A stretch of DNA of 64,000 bases from DCFW01 sp963790715 (GTDB taxonomy: Bacteria > Bacteroidota > Bacteroidia > Bacteroidales > Bacteroidaceae), in contig CAWBPN010000008.1 of assembly GCA_963790715.1 (NCBI GenBank), forward strand, positions 1-64,000. The letters run 5' to 3'. Both the position numbers and the translations under genes were made by a program. The notes below the pieces were generated by a model, which was given only the letters and a program-made list of their open reading frames with translations, had not been told where the DNA came from and made no database searches. Shown piece after piece: positions 32,601-41,309 of the stretch (the first letter of the stretch is position 1; every line of letters starts with the position of its first letter).

Positions 32601-33096
32601 CATTTGAAGTAGGGATATCAGCAATATCCTTACCAGTAACTACAGCCACAGATCCGGTTAAGTCTTTCTTCTTTTGAGTACCGTAGCCCATTACGACAAC
32701 TTCATTAAGAGATTGAGAATTTTCTTGCATTGTAATCTTCATTTCTCCTTGCGAAGTAGGAATAAGAACTTGCGAAACATAACCGACAAAAGAAACCGTA
32801 AATTTACTTCCTTTCGGAACAACTACGGTGAAACGCCCGTTCAGATCTGTTACAACATTTGTATTAAGACCTTTGACTTTAATGTTGGCTCCAATAATTG
32901 GATCACCATTTTCATCGATGACTACACCACTTACCTCTTTAAAGTTCTTCGAATCTTGCTGAATGCCCGGAACATCAGCATGAGGCTTAACTGAGCCGAA
33001 CATAACCGAACTCATCATGCAAAAAAACAAACCGATAAGCGTAGCAGGACCAAGCCTTCGGACTATTTTTTTGATTCTAATATAAACCATTCCCAT
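29623..33096 (-). CDS. SusC/RagA-family TonB-dependent glycan transporter
   Basis: Outer-membrane importer of 1,157 residues, partner of the SusD protein. A long signal region is followed by a carboxypeptidase-regulatory-like domain (about 55-130: VSGVVIDENGDPIIGANI, DLNGRFTV). The plug domain has MGYGTQKKKDLTGSV (about 136-150), and a 22-strand barrel ends in an aromatic (LGVNLTF). Start could be residue 1 or the next methionine (MVYIR). It heads a short PUL. No hybrid two-component sensor or ECF/anti-sigma pair for it lies in the window, so its regulator is probably elsewhere. Confidence 0.97.
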   Translation of the reverse strand: MGMVYIRIKKIVRRLGPATLIGLFFCMMSSVMFGSVKPHADVPGIQQDSKNFKEVSGVVIDENGDPIIGANIKVKGLNTNVVTDLNGRFTVVVPKGSKFTVSFVGYVSQVLIPTSQGEMKITMQENSQSLNEVVVMGYGTQKKKDLTGSVAVVTGKDIADIPTSNVIEALKGQVPGLSVSGGDQRPGDQSTLYIRQANQFTFAKQGNDSAPLVVIDDVIQVDPSTGLTDLTQLNMLDPSEIESITVLRDASAAIYGSRAANGAIIVKTKKGQAGVPRISYSGLYGVLDAAGGQAKEMSAYQYGLFANSFLQASNLVKSTDSQTTRANEMFSDDELNQMKGLNYNWLKQAWKAAFTQRQSVNVSGGTDKATYYAGLSYYSQGANLGNQNYNKYTFRSGVDINLTSNLKLSASLAANMGDVTETFTKVASLSDGSYGSKANSIPDYTYLAHMPRYIPWSTTIGGQQYYVSPSPGPNMTNNGTIDKSGEFGAWNYFALANSGSKSQDKTNSWNADFSFTYAIPYVKGLSLQGTYAISRSTEYDEQMSLPYQLADIKTMDTANKHLYSEWTSSDYTIKTIDKNSRVTYDTDLSENRQLNFFINYQRSFGLHNLQAMGGMERTESSYTSEQQLYNTPTNYIGSSATAGTFDATNSYVDKDESGTLSYFGRVNYNYADRYLLQLLFRTDASTKFAPQNYWGFFPGVSAGWVASEEDFFKKAMPWFEYLKVRASWGRTGRDNIAAWEWRQAFNYTGSYGYEFGSTGGQLGYGYVMGKAPNANVHWDKDDKYNLGFDTRFLRGRLSATLDFYYEVNSQILNAATVSAAEIPFYVGGSVAESNYGRIDTWGNEISVNWRDHIGDLKYGIGVNFGLFGGDKVKRWPTLAASYPSANNIVVGGTTSAYMPTWGFKVWKGTTKHDGILRNQTDIDNYWAYLTANAGTNGNPEYFGATSKSTLEPGMLAYQDLGGPLTNGKVTSPDGQIDETGADYSKLYKGKPEFGIHSFTTNLNLEWNGLIFSAQIGTSWGGANTMLDIVDIKGKSSSYPIWSPEYYFKDMFDSNTNPNGKYPNLGCDNVLSGSVNAASDFWELRRSIIFAVNHLSIGYVMPHQWTQPLHIESARISLQGNNVWTSYNPYPYHYRSMYTNSYSYPVLRNWSLGVNLTF

Positions 33097-33130
33097 AGAT
33101 TAAATATTATTTGTTAATCAAAGACGCTTA

Positions 33131-33252
33131 CTTCATGAACCATGAAGCAAACAATATTTTTACTTTCTATGAGGACGAATGAACTAATATAATGTAATCA
33201 CTTATATCGTTTTTTTTAAGAAATTTCTTACGCATGGTTCACTGAATTCAGT
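33131..33252. promoter_or_regulatory. Palindromes upstream of susC
   Basis: The 197-bp gap between susC and sufS holds CTTCATG-AAC-CATGAAG (33131-33147), a perfect 7-3-7 inverted repeat 35 bp before susC. It also holds CATGGTTCA (33233-33241), which is the inverse of TGAACCATG (33135-33143), and the 12-bp palindrome ACTGAATTCAGT (33241-33252). These are candidate operator sites for PUL control. No consensus -33/-7 pair was recognised here. Confidence 0.5.
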
Positions 33253-33293
33253 AAATCCCTTAATAACTAATCAAATATTTATGTTTTTATGTT

Positions 33294-34508
33294 TTAAAAC
33301 ATCTTACTAACGCGCTTCACTCCATCAACCAAAGCATCAATTTCACCTTTTGTATTATAAAATGAGAAAGAAGCACGAACAGTCCCTTCTATACCCAAAC
33401 GTATCATTAGTGGTTGAGCACAATGATGTCCTGTGCGCACTGCTATGCCAAAACGATCAAGTAAAGTCCCCATATCAAGATGATGAATATTTCCAACTAA
33501 AAAAGAAATCACACTGCCTTTATGCTCAGCTTCACCAAATATACGCATGCCATCTATCTTATGCAACTGATCCATAGCATATACAGTAAGTTCGTTTTCG
33601 TAAGCAGTTATGTTATCCATGCCTATGGCGGTGACATAATCAAGGGCTTTCGCCAATCCGTTAGTACCGATATAGTCAGGCGTACCTGCTTCAAACTTCA
33701 ACGGTGCATCTTCAAAAACAGTTTTTTCAAAGCTAACGGTCTTTATCATTTCACCTCCGCCTTGATAAGGAGGTAATTGGTTGAGCCAAGATTCCTTGCC
33801 ATAAAGAACACCTACGCCGGTAGGTCCATATACTTTGTGACCAGAGAAGGCATAAAAATCTGCATCCAGATCTTGCACATTTATATTAAGATGTGGTACG
33901 GATTGTGCACCGTCAATAAGTGCAGGTACATGATGTTCGTGTGCTATTGCAATAAGTTCTTTTACCGGATTAATAGTGCCCAAGACATTGGATACATGCG
34001 TAACAGCAACCAATTTTGTTTTGTCGGAAAAGAGCTTTTTATATTCATCAATCAACAACTCGCCTTTATCATTCATCGGAATAACTTTGATTGATATGCC
34101 TTTTCGTGCTGCCAATATTTGCCAAGGAACAATATTGCTGTGATGCTCCATAACGGAAATAATAACTTCATCCCCGGCTTGCATAAACGCTTCGCCGAAG
34201 GAATAAGCCAAAAGGTTTATTCCTTCTGTTGTGCCGCGCGTGAATATAATTTCATTAACGGAACGTGCATTGATAAACTTACGTACGGTTTCACGAGCAG
34301 CTTCATGCAAATCAGTAGCCTGTTGCGAAAGAAAATGTACTCCTCTATGTACGTTGGCATTCACCGAATAATATTCATCCGTTATAGCATCAACCACGCA
34401 ACGTGGTTTCTGGGTAGTTGCCGAATTATCAAAATATACCAATGGCTTATCATAAACCTTTCTGCTTAATATAGGAAAATCTTTTCGTATCCGTTCTACA
34501 TCCAACAT
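33294..34508 (-). CDS. sufS: SufS cysteine desulfurase
   Basis: PLP enzyme that takes sulfur from cysteine for Fe-S cluster assembly, 404 residues. The PLP lysine is in FSGHKVYGPTG (about 225). The catalytic cysteine is C363 in RTGHHCAQPLM, with the HHCAQP form typical of the SufS group. HxxN-type residues are in VMEHHSNIVPW. It is the last gene of sufB-C-D-S, 14 bp after sufD. No SufE or SufU partner lies in the window. Confidence 0.96.
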   Translation of the reverse strand: MLDVERIRKDFPILSRKVYDKPLVYFDNSATTQKPRCVVDAITDEYYSVNANVHRGVHFLSQQATDLHEAARETVRKFINARSVNEIIFTRGTTEGINLLAYSFGEAFMQAGDEVIISVMEHHSNIVPWQILAARKGISIKVIPMNDKGELLIDEYKKLFSDKTKLVAVTHVSNVLGTINPVKELIAIAHEHHVPALIDGAQSVPHLNINVQDLDADFYAFSGHKVYGPTGVGVLYGKESWLNQLPPYQGGGEMIKTVSFEKTVFEDAPLKFEAGTPDYIGTNGLAKALDYVTAIGMDNITAYENELTVYAMDQLHKIDGMRIFGEAEHKGSVISFLVGNIHHLDMGTLLDRFGIAVRTGHHCAQPLMIRLGIEGTVRASFSFYNTKGEIDALVDGVKRVSKMF

Positions 34509-34522
34509 TTTATATTTCCTCC

Positions 34523-35866
34523 TTATTTACATATTTTACAACTGCCGCATCCGTTTAATTCTTTACGGAAACGCTTCTCCACCAAATGATGAAGACGATC
34601 CTTCAATGCCTCAATCGAAATGGTATCAATTACATCATTGACAAAAGCAAACATCAACAGCAAACGAGCTTCATGTGCATCTATCCCGCGTGACCGCATA
34701 TAGAAAAGCGCATCCTCATCAAGTTGCCCTACCGCTGCACCGTGACCGCATTTAACATCATCTGCGTATATCTCCAATTGCGGCTGGGTATACATGTGAG
34801 CTGACTTTGTCATGCACAAATTCTTGTTTGTCTGTTGTGAATCCGTCTTTTGTGCATTCGGACGAACAAGTACTTTACCTGCAAATGCGCCTGTACTGTC
34901 TTCGTCCAATACATATTTATATAGTTCACGGCTTCGGCACCGGCCAACAACGTGGTCGATAAACGTGTTATTATCAACGAACTGATTTTTGTCTTCAATA
35001 GCCATTCCATACATACCAACCTCAGCGCCTTCGCCTTCAAGTCGTACTCTAACATTATTGCGCGTCAATCCGCTATAAAGTGCCATATTGTTCAATAGCA
35101 CCTGACTGTCACTGTCTTGCCTAACATACATATAACGTACATTATGAGACATCAACCCAGTTTCTTCCAATTCAAACAATCCAAGATGCGAATTACGGCC
35201 GGCATAAACTTCCATTACTTGTGTGGCAAGAAAGTTTTTCTCATCCATAGTGTGATCACAGAAAAGAATATCCATTGAAGCTCCTTCCTCAAGAACAATC
35301 ACGACACGACGATTAGCCATCAAATCGACATCGGAACGCAAGATATTTATGACTTGCACCGTCCTGCCAACCTTTACATTTTTCGGTACATATATAAACA
35401 GTCCGTCTTGCGCAAAAGCCGTATTTAATGCAACTACCGCATCATCATCAACATTAGCCAGCTTACCATAGTATTTGCCTACCAAATCGGGATGAGTATT
35501 GGCCGTCTGGCGCAATGAACTTATAACAACGCCTTCCGGTAGTTGCACTTTAGGCAACAGCTTATCATAGAATGAATCATTAACCACGAAATAAAGAAGC
35601 GTACTCATATTCGGCACATCGCAATGAAACACATCATACGGATTCACAGGAATGTCCAACTTACTCAAATTCATTCCATAATCAGGTGCAAACACACCTT
35701 CCATATCAATATACTTATATTGCTCTACCTTCTTCGTTGGAAAGCCATGCTTTTCAAACTTATCCATAGCATCGCCACGTAAAGCATTCAACACCGGAGT
35801 GCTATGCTTGTCAATAAGCGACTTGCTCTGCTTGAAGATGTCAATATATTGTTGCGATGCACTCAT
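34523..35866 (-). CDS. sufD: SufD, Fe-S cluster scaffold subunit
   Basis: 447-residue subunit of the SufBC2D scaffold. The C-terminal parallel beta-helix region includes VKCGHGAAVGQLDEDALFYMRSRGI and ARLLLMFAFVNDVI, the SufB/SufD signature. Its C-terminus ends in CGSCKICK, a cysteine pair not found in all SufD proteins. It overlaps sufC by 4 bp. Confidence 0.95.
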   Translation of the reverse strand: MSASQQYIDIFKQSKSLIDKHSTPVLNALRGDAMDKFEKHGFPTKKVEQYKYIDMEGVFAPDYGMNLSKLDIPVNPYDVFHCDVPNMSTLLYFVVNDSFYDKLLPKVQLPEGVVISSLRQTANTHPDLVGKYYGKLANVDDDAVVALNTAFAQDGLFIYVPKNVKVGRTVQVINILRSDVDLMANRRVVIVLEEGASMDILFCDHTMDEKNFLATQVMEVYAGRNSHLGLFELEETGLMSHNVRYMYVRQDSDSQVLLNNMALYSGLTRNNVRVRLEGEGAEVGMYGMAIEDKNQFVDNNTFIDHVVGRCRSRELYKYVLDEDSTGAFAGKVLVRPNAQKTDSQQTNKNLCMTKSAHMYTQPQLEIYADDVKCGHGAAVGQLDEDALFYMRSRGIDAHEARLLLMFAFVNDVIDTISIEALKDRLHHLVEKRFRKELNGCGSCKICK

Positions 35867-36633
35867 ATTTCCTCTCCTAACTCTTCCTTAATCCAGTCAT
35901 ACCCTTTCTTTTCAAGCTCAATGGCCAACTCAGGACCGGCCGTTTTCACAATTCGTCCTTTATAAAGGACATGCACAATATCAGGTTTGATATAATCCAA
36001 CAAACGCTGATAGTGCGTGATTACGATAGTACTCTTTTCCGATGTTTTCAGTTTATTTACACCTTCGGCAACAATGCGCAAAGCATCTATATCCAATCCT
36101 GAATCCGTTTCATCCAAAATGGACAAACACGGGTCGAGCATTGCCATTTGGAATATTTCATTGCGTTTCTTCTCGCCACCGCTGAACCCTTCGTTAACCG
36201 AACGGTTTACCAACTTAGTATCCATCTCAACCACAGCACGTTTTTCGCGCATCAACTTCAGGAATGCAGGAGCGGAAAGCGGCTCCAATCCGTTATACTT
36301 ACGATGTTCGTTTACGGCAGTACGCATAAAGTTCACCATACTTACACCCGGTATCTCCACCGGATATTGGAAGCTCAGGAATATACCTTCATGGCTTCGA
36401 TCTTCAGGTGACAAAGATAAAAGATCCTTGCCTTTGAACATGATGCTACCTTTAGTCACCGTAAACTTGGGATCACCTACCAACACAGATGAAAGCGTGC
36501 TTTTACCAGAACCGTTCGGTCCCATTATGGCATGTACCTCACCTGTTTTTACAGTTAAATCGATTCCTTTTAATATCTCTTTTCCTTCTACACTTGCGTG
36601 TAAATCCTTAATTTCTAACATATTTATATCCAT
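35863..36633 (-). CDS. sufC: SufC ATPase
   Basis: ABC-type ATPase of the SufBCD scaffold, 256 residues (about 252 if started at the second methionine). Walker A GPNGSGKSTL is near residue 38. The signature reads NEGFSGGEKKRNEI (about 150), and Walker B is in LSILDETDSGLDIDAL. The KKRNE extension of the signature is typical of SufC. It lies 7 bp after sufB and overlaps sufD. Confidence 0.97.
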   Translation of the reverse strand: MDINMLEIKDLHASVEGKEILKGIDLTVKTGEVHAIMGPNGSGKSTLSSVLVGDPKFTVTKGSIMFKGKDLLSLSPEDRSHEGIFLSFQYPVEIPGVSMVNFMRTAVNEHRKYNGLEPLSAPAFLKLMREKRAVVEMDTKLVNRSVNEGFSGGEKKRNEIFQMAMLDPCLSILDETDSGLDIDALRIVAEGVNKLKTSEKSTIVITHYQRLLDYIKPDIVHVLYKGRIVKTAGPELAIELEKKGYDWIKEELGEEI

Positions 36634-36640
36634 ATTTATA

Positions 36641-38101
36641 TCAGCCTATGCTTCCTTCCAGCGATACACTCAGTAACTTCTGAGCTTCAACAGCGAATTC
36701 CATAGGCAGTTTGTTCAACACTTCCTTTGCATATCCGTTAACAATCAACCCGACGGCATCTTCTGTCTTTATGCCGCGCTGATTGCAGTATAGCAACTGA
36801 TCTTCATTTATTTTTGATGTTGTGGCTTCATGTTCAACCACAGCAGTATTATTTTTAATATCCATATACGGGAACGTATGCGCTCCGCACTTATCACCCA
36901 TCAACAAGCTGTCACACTGGCTGTAGTTACGAGCATTATCCGCTCTCTCGGTAACTTTTACCAATCCACGATAAGAATTCTCGCTATGCCCGGCACTGAT
37001 ACCTTTACTTACGATAGTACTTGATGTGTTTTTACCAAGATGAATCATTTTGGTACCGGTATCGGCTTGCTGATAATTGTTGGTTACAGCCACCGAATAA
37101 AACTCTCCAATCGAATTATCTCCCGCCAATACACAACTTGGATATTTCCATGTTATTGCCGAACCCGTTTCAACCTGCGTCCATGATATTTTGGAGTTAT
37201 TACCCTTACACAAAGCGCGCTTAGTAACACAATTATAAACGCCTCCACGACCGTTTGCATCACCCGGGTACCAATTCTGAACCGTTGAATACTTTACTTC
37301 GGCATTTTCATGTACGTATATCTCAACAATGGCCGCATGTAACTGCGATTCATCACGCATCGGCGCAGTGCAGCCCTCAAGATAACTTACATAAGAGTCG
37401 TCATCAGCAATTATTAAAGTCCTTTCAAACTGACCGGTATTGCGGGCATTAATACGGAAATATGAAGACAATTCCATAGGGCAACGCACCCCGCTCGGAA
37501 TAAACACAAACGAGCCATCGGAAAAAACGGCCGAATTTAGTGCCGCGAAATAATTGTCGCGATACGGAACAACCGAACCTAAATACTTACGTATCAAATC
37601 GGGATGCTCGTGAACGGCTTCACTTATTGAGCAGAAAATAATTCCCTTCTCTATCAAAGTATCTTTATATGTTGTTTTTACCGACACCGAATCCATAACG
37701 GCATCAACCGCCATACCGCTTACCGCCAACTGTTCTTCAATAGGAATACCCAACTTGTCGAAGGTTTTCACCATTTCAGGATCAAGGTCTTCACGACTTT
37801 TGGCTGTACCTTTATTTTTTTTTGTGGGATCTGCATAATAAGAAATTGCCTGAAAATCAATTTTCGGAATACGCAAATGAGCCCAATGAGGCATTTCCAA
37901 CGTTTTCCAATAGCGGAATGCCTCCAAGCGATACTGTAACAACCAGTCGGGTTCTTCCCTCTTGGCCGAAATCAGGCGAATGACGTCTTCATTCAACCCG
38001 GTAGGAATAATATCGGTGTTCACATCCGTGGTGAACCCATATTTATATTTTCCTTCCGTTACCTCTTTTATTACATTACTAACATTTTCTTCCTCATTCA
38101 T
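36641..38101 (-). CDS. sufB: SufB, Fe-S cluster scaffold subunit
   Basis: 486-residue core subunit on which Fe-S clusters are built. The SufB landmarks GCTAPMRDESQLHAAIVEIY (about 243-262), NWYPGDANGRGGVYN and CDSLLMGDKCGAHTFPY are present, followed by the C-terminal EDQLLYCNQRGI motif. It is first in the suf operon, preceded by the terminator of the infB operon. Confidence 0.97.
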   Translation of the reverse strand: MNEEENVSNVIKEVTEGKYKYGFTTDVNTDIIPTGLNEDVIRLISAKREEPDWLLQYRLEAFRYWKTLEMPHWAHLRIPKIDFQAISYYADPTKKNKGTAKSREDLDPEMVKTFDKLGIPIEEQLAVSGMAVDAVMDSVSVKTTYKDTLIEKGIIFCSISEAVHEHPDLIRKYLGSVVPYRDNYFAALNSAVFSDGSFVFIPSGVRCPMELSSYFRINARNTGQFERTLIIADDDSYVSYLEGCTAPMRDESQLHAAIVEIYVHENAEVKYSTVQNWYPGDANGRGGVYNCVTKRALCKGNNSKISWTQVETGSAITWKYPSCVLAGDNSIGEFYSVAVTNNYQQADTGTKMIHLGKNTSSTIVSKGISAGHSENSYRGLVKVTERADNARNYSQCDSLLMGDKCGAHTFPYMDIKNNTAVVEHEATTSKINEDQLLYCNQRGIKTEDAVGLIVNGYAKEVLNKLPMEFAVEAQKLLSVSLEGSIG

Positions 38102-38124
38102 TATTGTTTATCTCTCCTATTTAT

Positions 38125-38172
38125 AAAAAAAACGGAGCACCGGAGTCAAAAATCATTTAACCCTATGCTCCG
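38125..38172 (-). terminator. Terminator of the rimP-nusA-infB operon
   Basis: CGGAGCA (38133-38139) and TGCTCCG (38166-38172) form a stem with an eight-base T-run on the minus strand at 38132-38125. It lies between infB and sufB. Confidence 0.8.
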
Positions 38173-38196
38173 CTTGCTGTTTATATTTTACTGTAA

Positions 38197-41100
38197 CTAC
38201 AATGTTTGTTTCACTTCAATTTCCTCAAACGATTCAATTGTATCGCCAACATTAATATCATTATAGTTAACCAAACTAATACCACATTCGAAATTTACGG
38301 TAACTTCTTTCACGTCGTCCTTGAAACGCTTTAAAGCATTTATCTGACCTGTGAATATGACTATACCGTCGCGGATCACATGAGCTTTATCCGAACGTTT
38401 AACCTTGCCGTCTTTCACAATGGCACCGGCAACGGTTCCCACCTTACTTATATGGTAAACTTCACGAATTTCAAGAGTTCCGGTTATCTGTTCCTTAACT
38501 TCAGGCGCCAACATACCTTCCATAGCCGACTTGACTTCGTCAATTGCTGCATAAATGACAGAATACAGACGAATATCCACACCTTCCTGATCAGCTAACT
38601 TACGCGCCATGGCTGACGGACGTACCTGAAAACCGATTATAATTGCATCTGAAGCAGCTGCCAAACTTACATCGGATTCCGAAATCTGACCCACTGCCTT
38701 ATGAATGACATTAACCTGTATTTGCGGAGTTGACAACTTTATGAAAGAATCGCTTAACGCTTCTATAGAACCGTCAACATCACCCTTTATAATAATATTC
38801 AACTCTTGGAAATTACCTAAAGCTATACGGCGGCCGACTTCATCCAACGTCAACAACTTCTGGGTACGCAAGCCTTGTTCACGTTGCAACTGCATGCGCT
38901 TGTTGGCTATTTCGTGCGCCTCCTGATCGGTGTCAAACACATGGAATGTATCACCTGCCTGTGGAGCACCATCTAGGCCTAATATCAAAGCCGGTTCAGA
39001 AGGTCCTGCTTTATCGATGCGTTGGTTACGTTCATTAAACATAGCCTTGATACGTCCGAAATTCGTTCCTGCCAATACAATATCGCCGACCTTCAATGTT
39101 CCGTTAGAAATCAACACCGTAGCCACATAACCGCGACCTTTATCCAAAGACGATTCAATGATAGAACCTGTTGCCTTACGATTAGGGTTTGCTTTTAAGT
39201 CAAGCATGTCGGCTTCAAGCAACACTTTCTCAAGTAATTCCTTTACGCCAATTCCTTTCTTAGCTGAAATATCCTGTGATTGATATTTACCGCCCCATTC
39301 TTCAACCACATAATTCATATTGGCCAACGCCTCTTTAATCTTATTCGGGTTTGCGGTAGGTTTATCAATTTTATTAATTGCAAACACGATTGGTACACCA
39401 GCTGCGGCAGCATGATTAATGGCTTCCTTAGTTTGCGGCATGACATCATCATCGGCTGCAACTATAATTATTGCAATATCCGTAACCTGAGCACCACGCG
39501 CACGCATTGCCGTGAAAGCTTCGTGTCCCGGCGTATCCAAGAATGTAATATGGCGACCGCTGTCAAGCGTCACATTGTAAGCTCCAATATGTTGGGTAAT
39601 ACCTCCGGCTTCACCGGCAATCACGTTTGCATTACGAATATAGTCCAACAACGATGTTTTACCATGATCTACGTGTCCCATCACCGTAACGATAGGCGGA
39701 CGTTGTGCTAAATCTTTTTCTTCATCCTTCTCTTCAACAATAGCCTGAGCAACTTCGGCACTTACAAACTCAGTCTTATATCCGAATTCTTCAGCCACCA
39801 TATTAATGGTCTCAGCATCCAGGCGTTGGTTGATAGATACCATCATACCGATACTCATACACGTAGCGATAATCTTTGTTACCGGAACGTCCATCATACT
39901 TGCCAGCTCGTTAACGGTAACAAACTCGGTAAGTTTTATTATCTTACTATCCTTTTTTTCTTCGTTTTCCAATTCGCGCTCACGGTTCTGAACCATTTCA
40001 CGTTTTTCACGACGATACTTGGACGTTTTATTTTTGCTCTTATTTGTAAGACGTGCTAGCGTTTCTTTTACCTGCTTAGCAACATCTTCATCGGTAACCG
40101 CGGTTTTAACTTGATTCCTTCTTGAATGGTTTTTACCAGATTTACCGTTATTTCTATTATAACCGTTATTGTTATTACGATTATTGTTATTATTTCTGTT
40201 ATTGTTGTTATTGTTGTTATTGCCAGAAGAATTGCTTACCTTATTGATATCGACACGCTCCTTGTTAATACGGCTGCGTTTCTTCTTTTTCTTGGCAGCA
40301 TCAGCTTCGTTACCATTATTGTTACCATTATTGTTACCGTTATTGCTATTGTTGTTGCCATTATTATTACCATTATTATTGGTGGTAGCATCCTTGCCGC
40401 GAATCTCACGTAAAATAGAATCTTTCATTTGTTTACGTTGGTCTTGCCGCTGGCGTTCCTTATCTTCACGCTCTTTACGCTTTTCCTCTTTGGTCTTTTT
40501 CTTCGGACGCGTAGATGAGTTTATTTGTGAAAGATCAATTTTACCGATAATATTCGGTTTCTGAATAGGTTCTGCTGCTCTAATGGTGAATACACCATCT
40601 GCATGCTGAACCAATTCTTCTGTCTTTTTAAATTTCTCTCTTTTTACAGGCTTCTCAACAGTAGCAGTAGGAGAAGGTGCAGCCTCAACCTTTTCTTTTG
40701 GCTGAATCCTTATTTTCTTTTCTTCTTCTGCCTTATTCTCTACACCTTTATTATTTGCATCAGTTGCAACAACCGATGCTGGTGCGGGTTCACCTTTAGC
40801 CGGTGCAGAAGATGGATGTACATCACTAGCAGGTGCTTCCTGTTTTACCGGAGGCACAATCTCCTCAACGGTTTTTTGAGCTGTTACCGGTTTTTGATTA
40901 TCGGTCAAAGACTTAACCTTTATTCTATTGTGATGATTCAAATCAATCTTACCTATCGGCTTTATTGTCGGTTTTATGTCATCAGGAACAACAGTTTTGA
41001 TAACATTATCTTCTTTCGAAGAGCCATTTTCACCATTAGATGATTTTTGACCGTCTATCCCCTCTATTGAAACCGTAGATTTATTTTTATCTTTCCTTTG

Positions 41101-41304
41101 ACGTTGATAATTAATAAATTCTTCCGACTTGATACGTTCCTGCTTGTCGCTACTAAACTCTTTAACAAGCATATCGTATTGTTCCGAAGAAATCTTTGTA
41201 TTGGGATTTTCCTCAATTTCAAGACCTTTCTTTTGTAAGAACTCAACAACAGTCTTGATCCCTACATTCAAATCTCTCGTAACCTTATTTAACCTTATAG
41301 ACAT
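38197..41304 (-). CDS. infB: Translation initiation factor IF-2
   Basis: GTPase that places initiator tRNA on the ribosome, 1,035 residues. The N-terminal IF2-N motif is at residues 1-50. A long, charged, low-complexity region follows, with two asparagine-rich tracts (about 308-332 of NNNG type, and about 358-390). A second IF2-N-like segment is near 450-500. The G domain starts with GHVDHGKTS (about 542) and includes DTPGHEAF and NKIDKP, then domains II, III and C2. It lies 5 bp after nusA. The Asn tracts are encoded by AAT/AAC repeats that could vary in length. Confidence 0.97.
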   Translation of the reverse strand: MSIRLNKVTRDLNVGIKTVVEFLQKKGLEIEENPNTKISSEQYDMLVKEFSSDKQERIKSEEFINYQRQRKDKNKSTVSIEGIDGQKSSNGENGSSKEDNVIKTVVPDDIKPTIKPIGKIDLNHHNRIKVKSLTDNQKPVTAQKTVEEIVPPVKQEAPASDVHPSSAPAKGEPAPASVVATDANNKGVENKAEEEKKIRIQPKEKVEAAPSPTATVEKPVKREKFKKTEELVQHADGVFTIRAAEPIQKPNIIGKIDLSQINSSTRPKKKTKEEKRKEREDKERQRQDQRKQMKDSILREIRGKDATTNNNGNNNGNNNSNNGNNNGNNNGNEADAAKKKKKRSRINKERVDINKVSNSSGNNNNNNNNRNNNNNRNNNNGYNRNNGKSGKNHSRRNQVKTAVTDEDVAKQVKETLARLTNKSKNKTSKYRREKREMVQNRERELENEEKKDSKIIKLTEFVTVNELASMMDVPVTKIIATCMSIGMMVSINQRLDAETINMVAEEFGYKTEFVSAEVAQAIVEEKDEEKDLAQRPPIVTVMGHVDHGKTSLLDYIRNANVIAGEAGGITQHIGAYNVTLDSGRHITFLDTPGHEAFTAMRARGAQVTDIAIIIVAADDDVMPQTKEAINHAAAAGVPIVFAINKIDKPTANPNKIKEALANMNYVVEEWGGKYQSQDISAKKGIGVKELLEKVLLEADMLDLKANPNRKATGSIIESSLDKGRGYVATVLISNGTLKVGDIVLAGTNFGRIKAMFNERNQRIDKAGPSEPALILGLDGAPQAGDTFHVFDTDQEAHEIANKRMQLQREQGLRTQKLLTLDEVGRRIALGNFQELNIIIKGDVDGSIEALSDSFIKLSTPQIQVNVIHKAVGQISESDVSLAAASDAIIIGFQVRPSAMARKLADQEGVDIRLYSVIYAAIDEVKSAMEGMLAPEVKEQITGTLEIREVYHISKVGTVAGAIVKDGKVKRSDKAHVIRDGIVIFTGQINALKRFKDDVKEVTVNFECGISLVNYNDINVGDTIESFEEIEVKQTL

Positions 41305-41309
41305 ATAAT

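Noticed and set aside
40126..40564. Plus-strand frames of 95-131 codons rich in Ile, Val and Leu
   Set aside because: They are the antisense of the Asn-rich tracts of infB and not separate membrane proteins.
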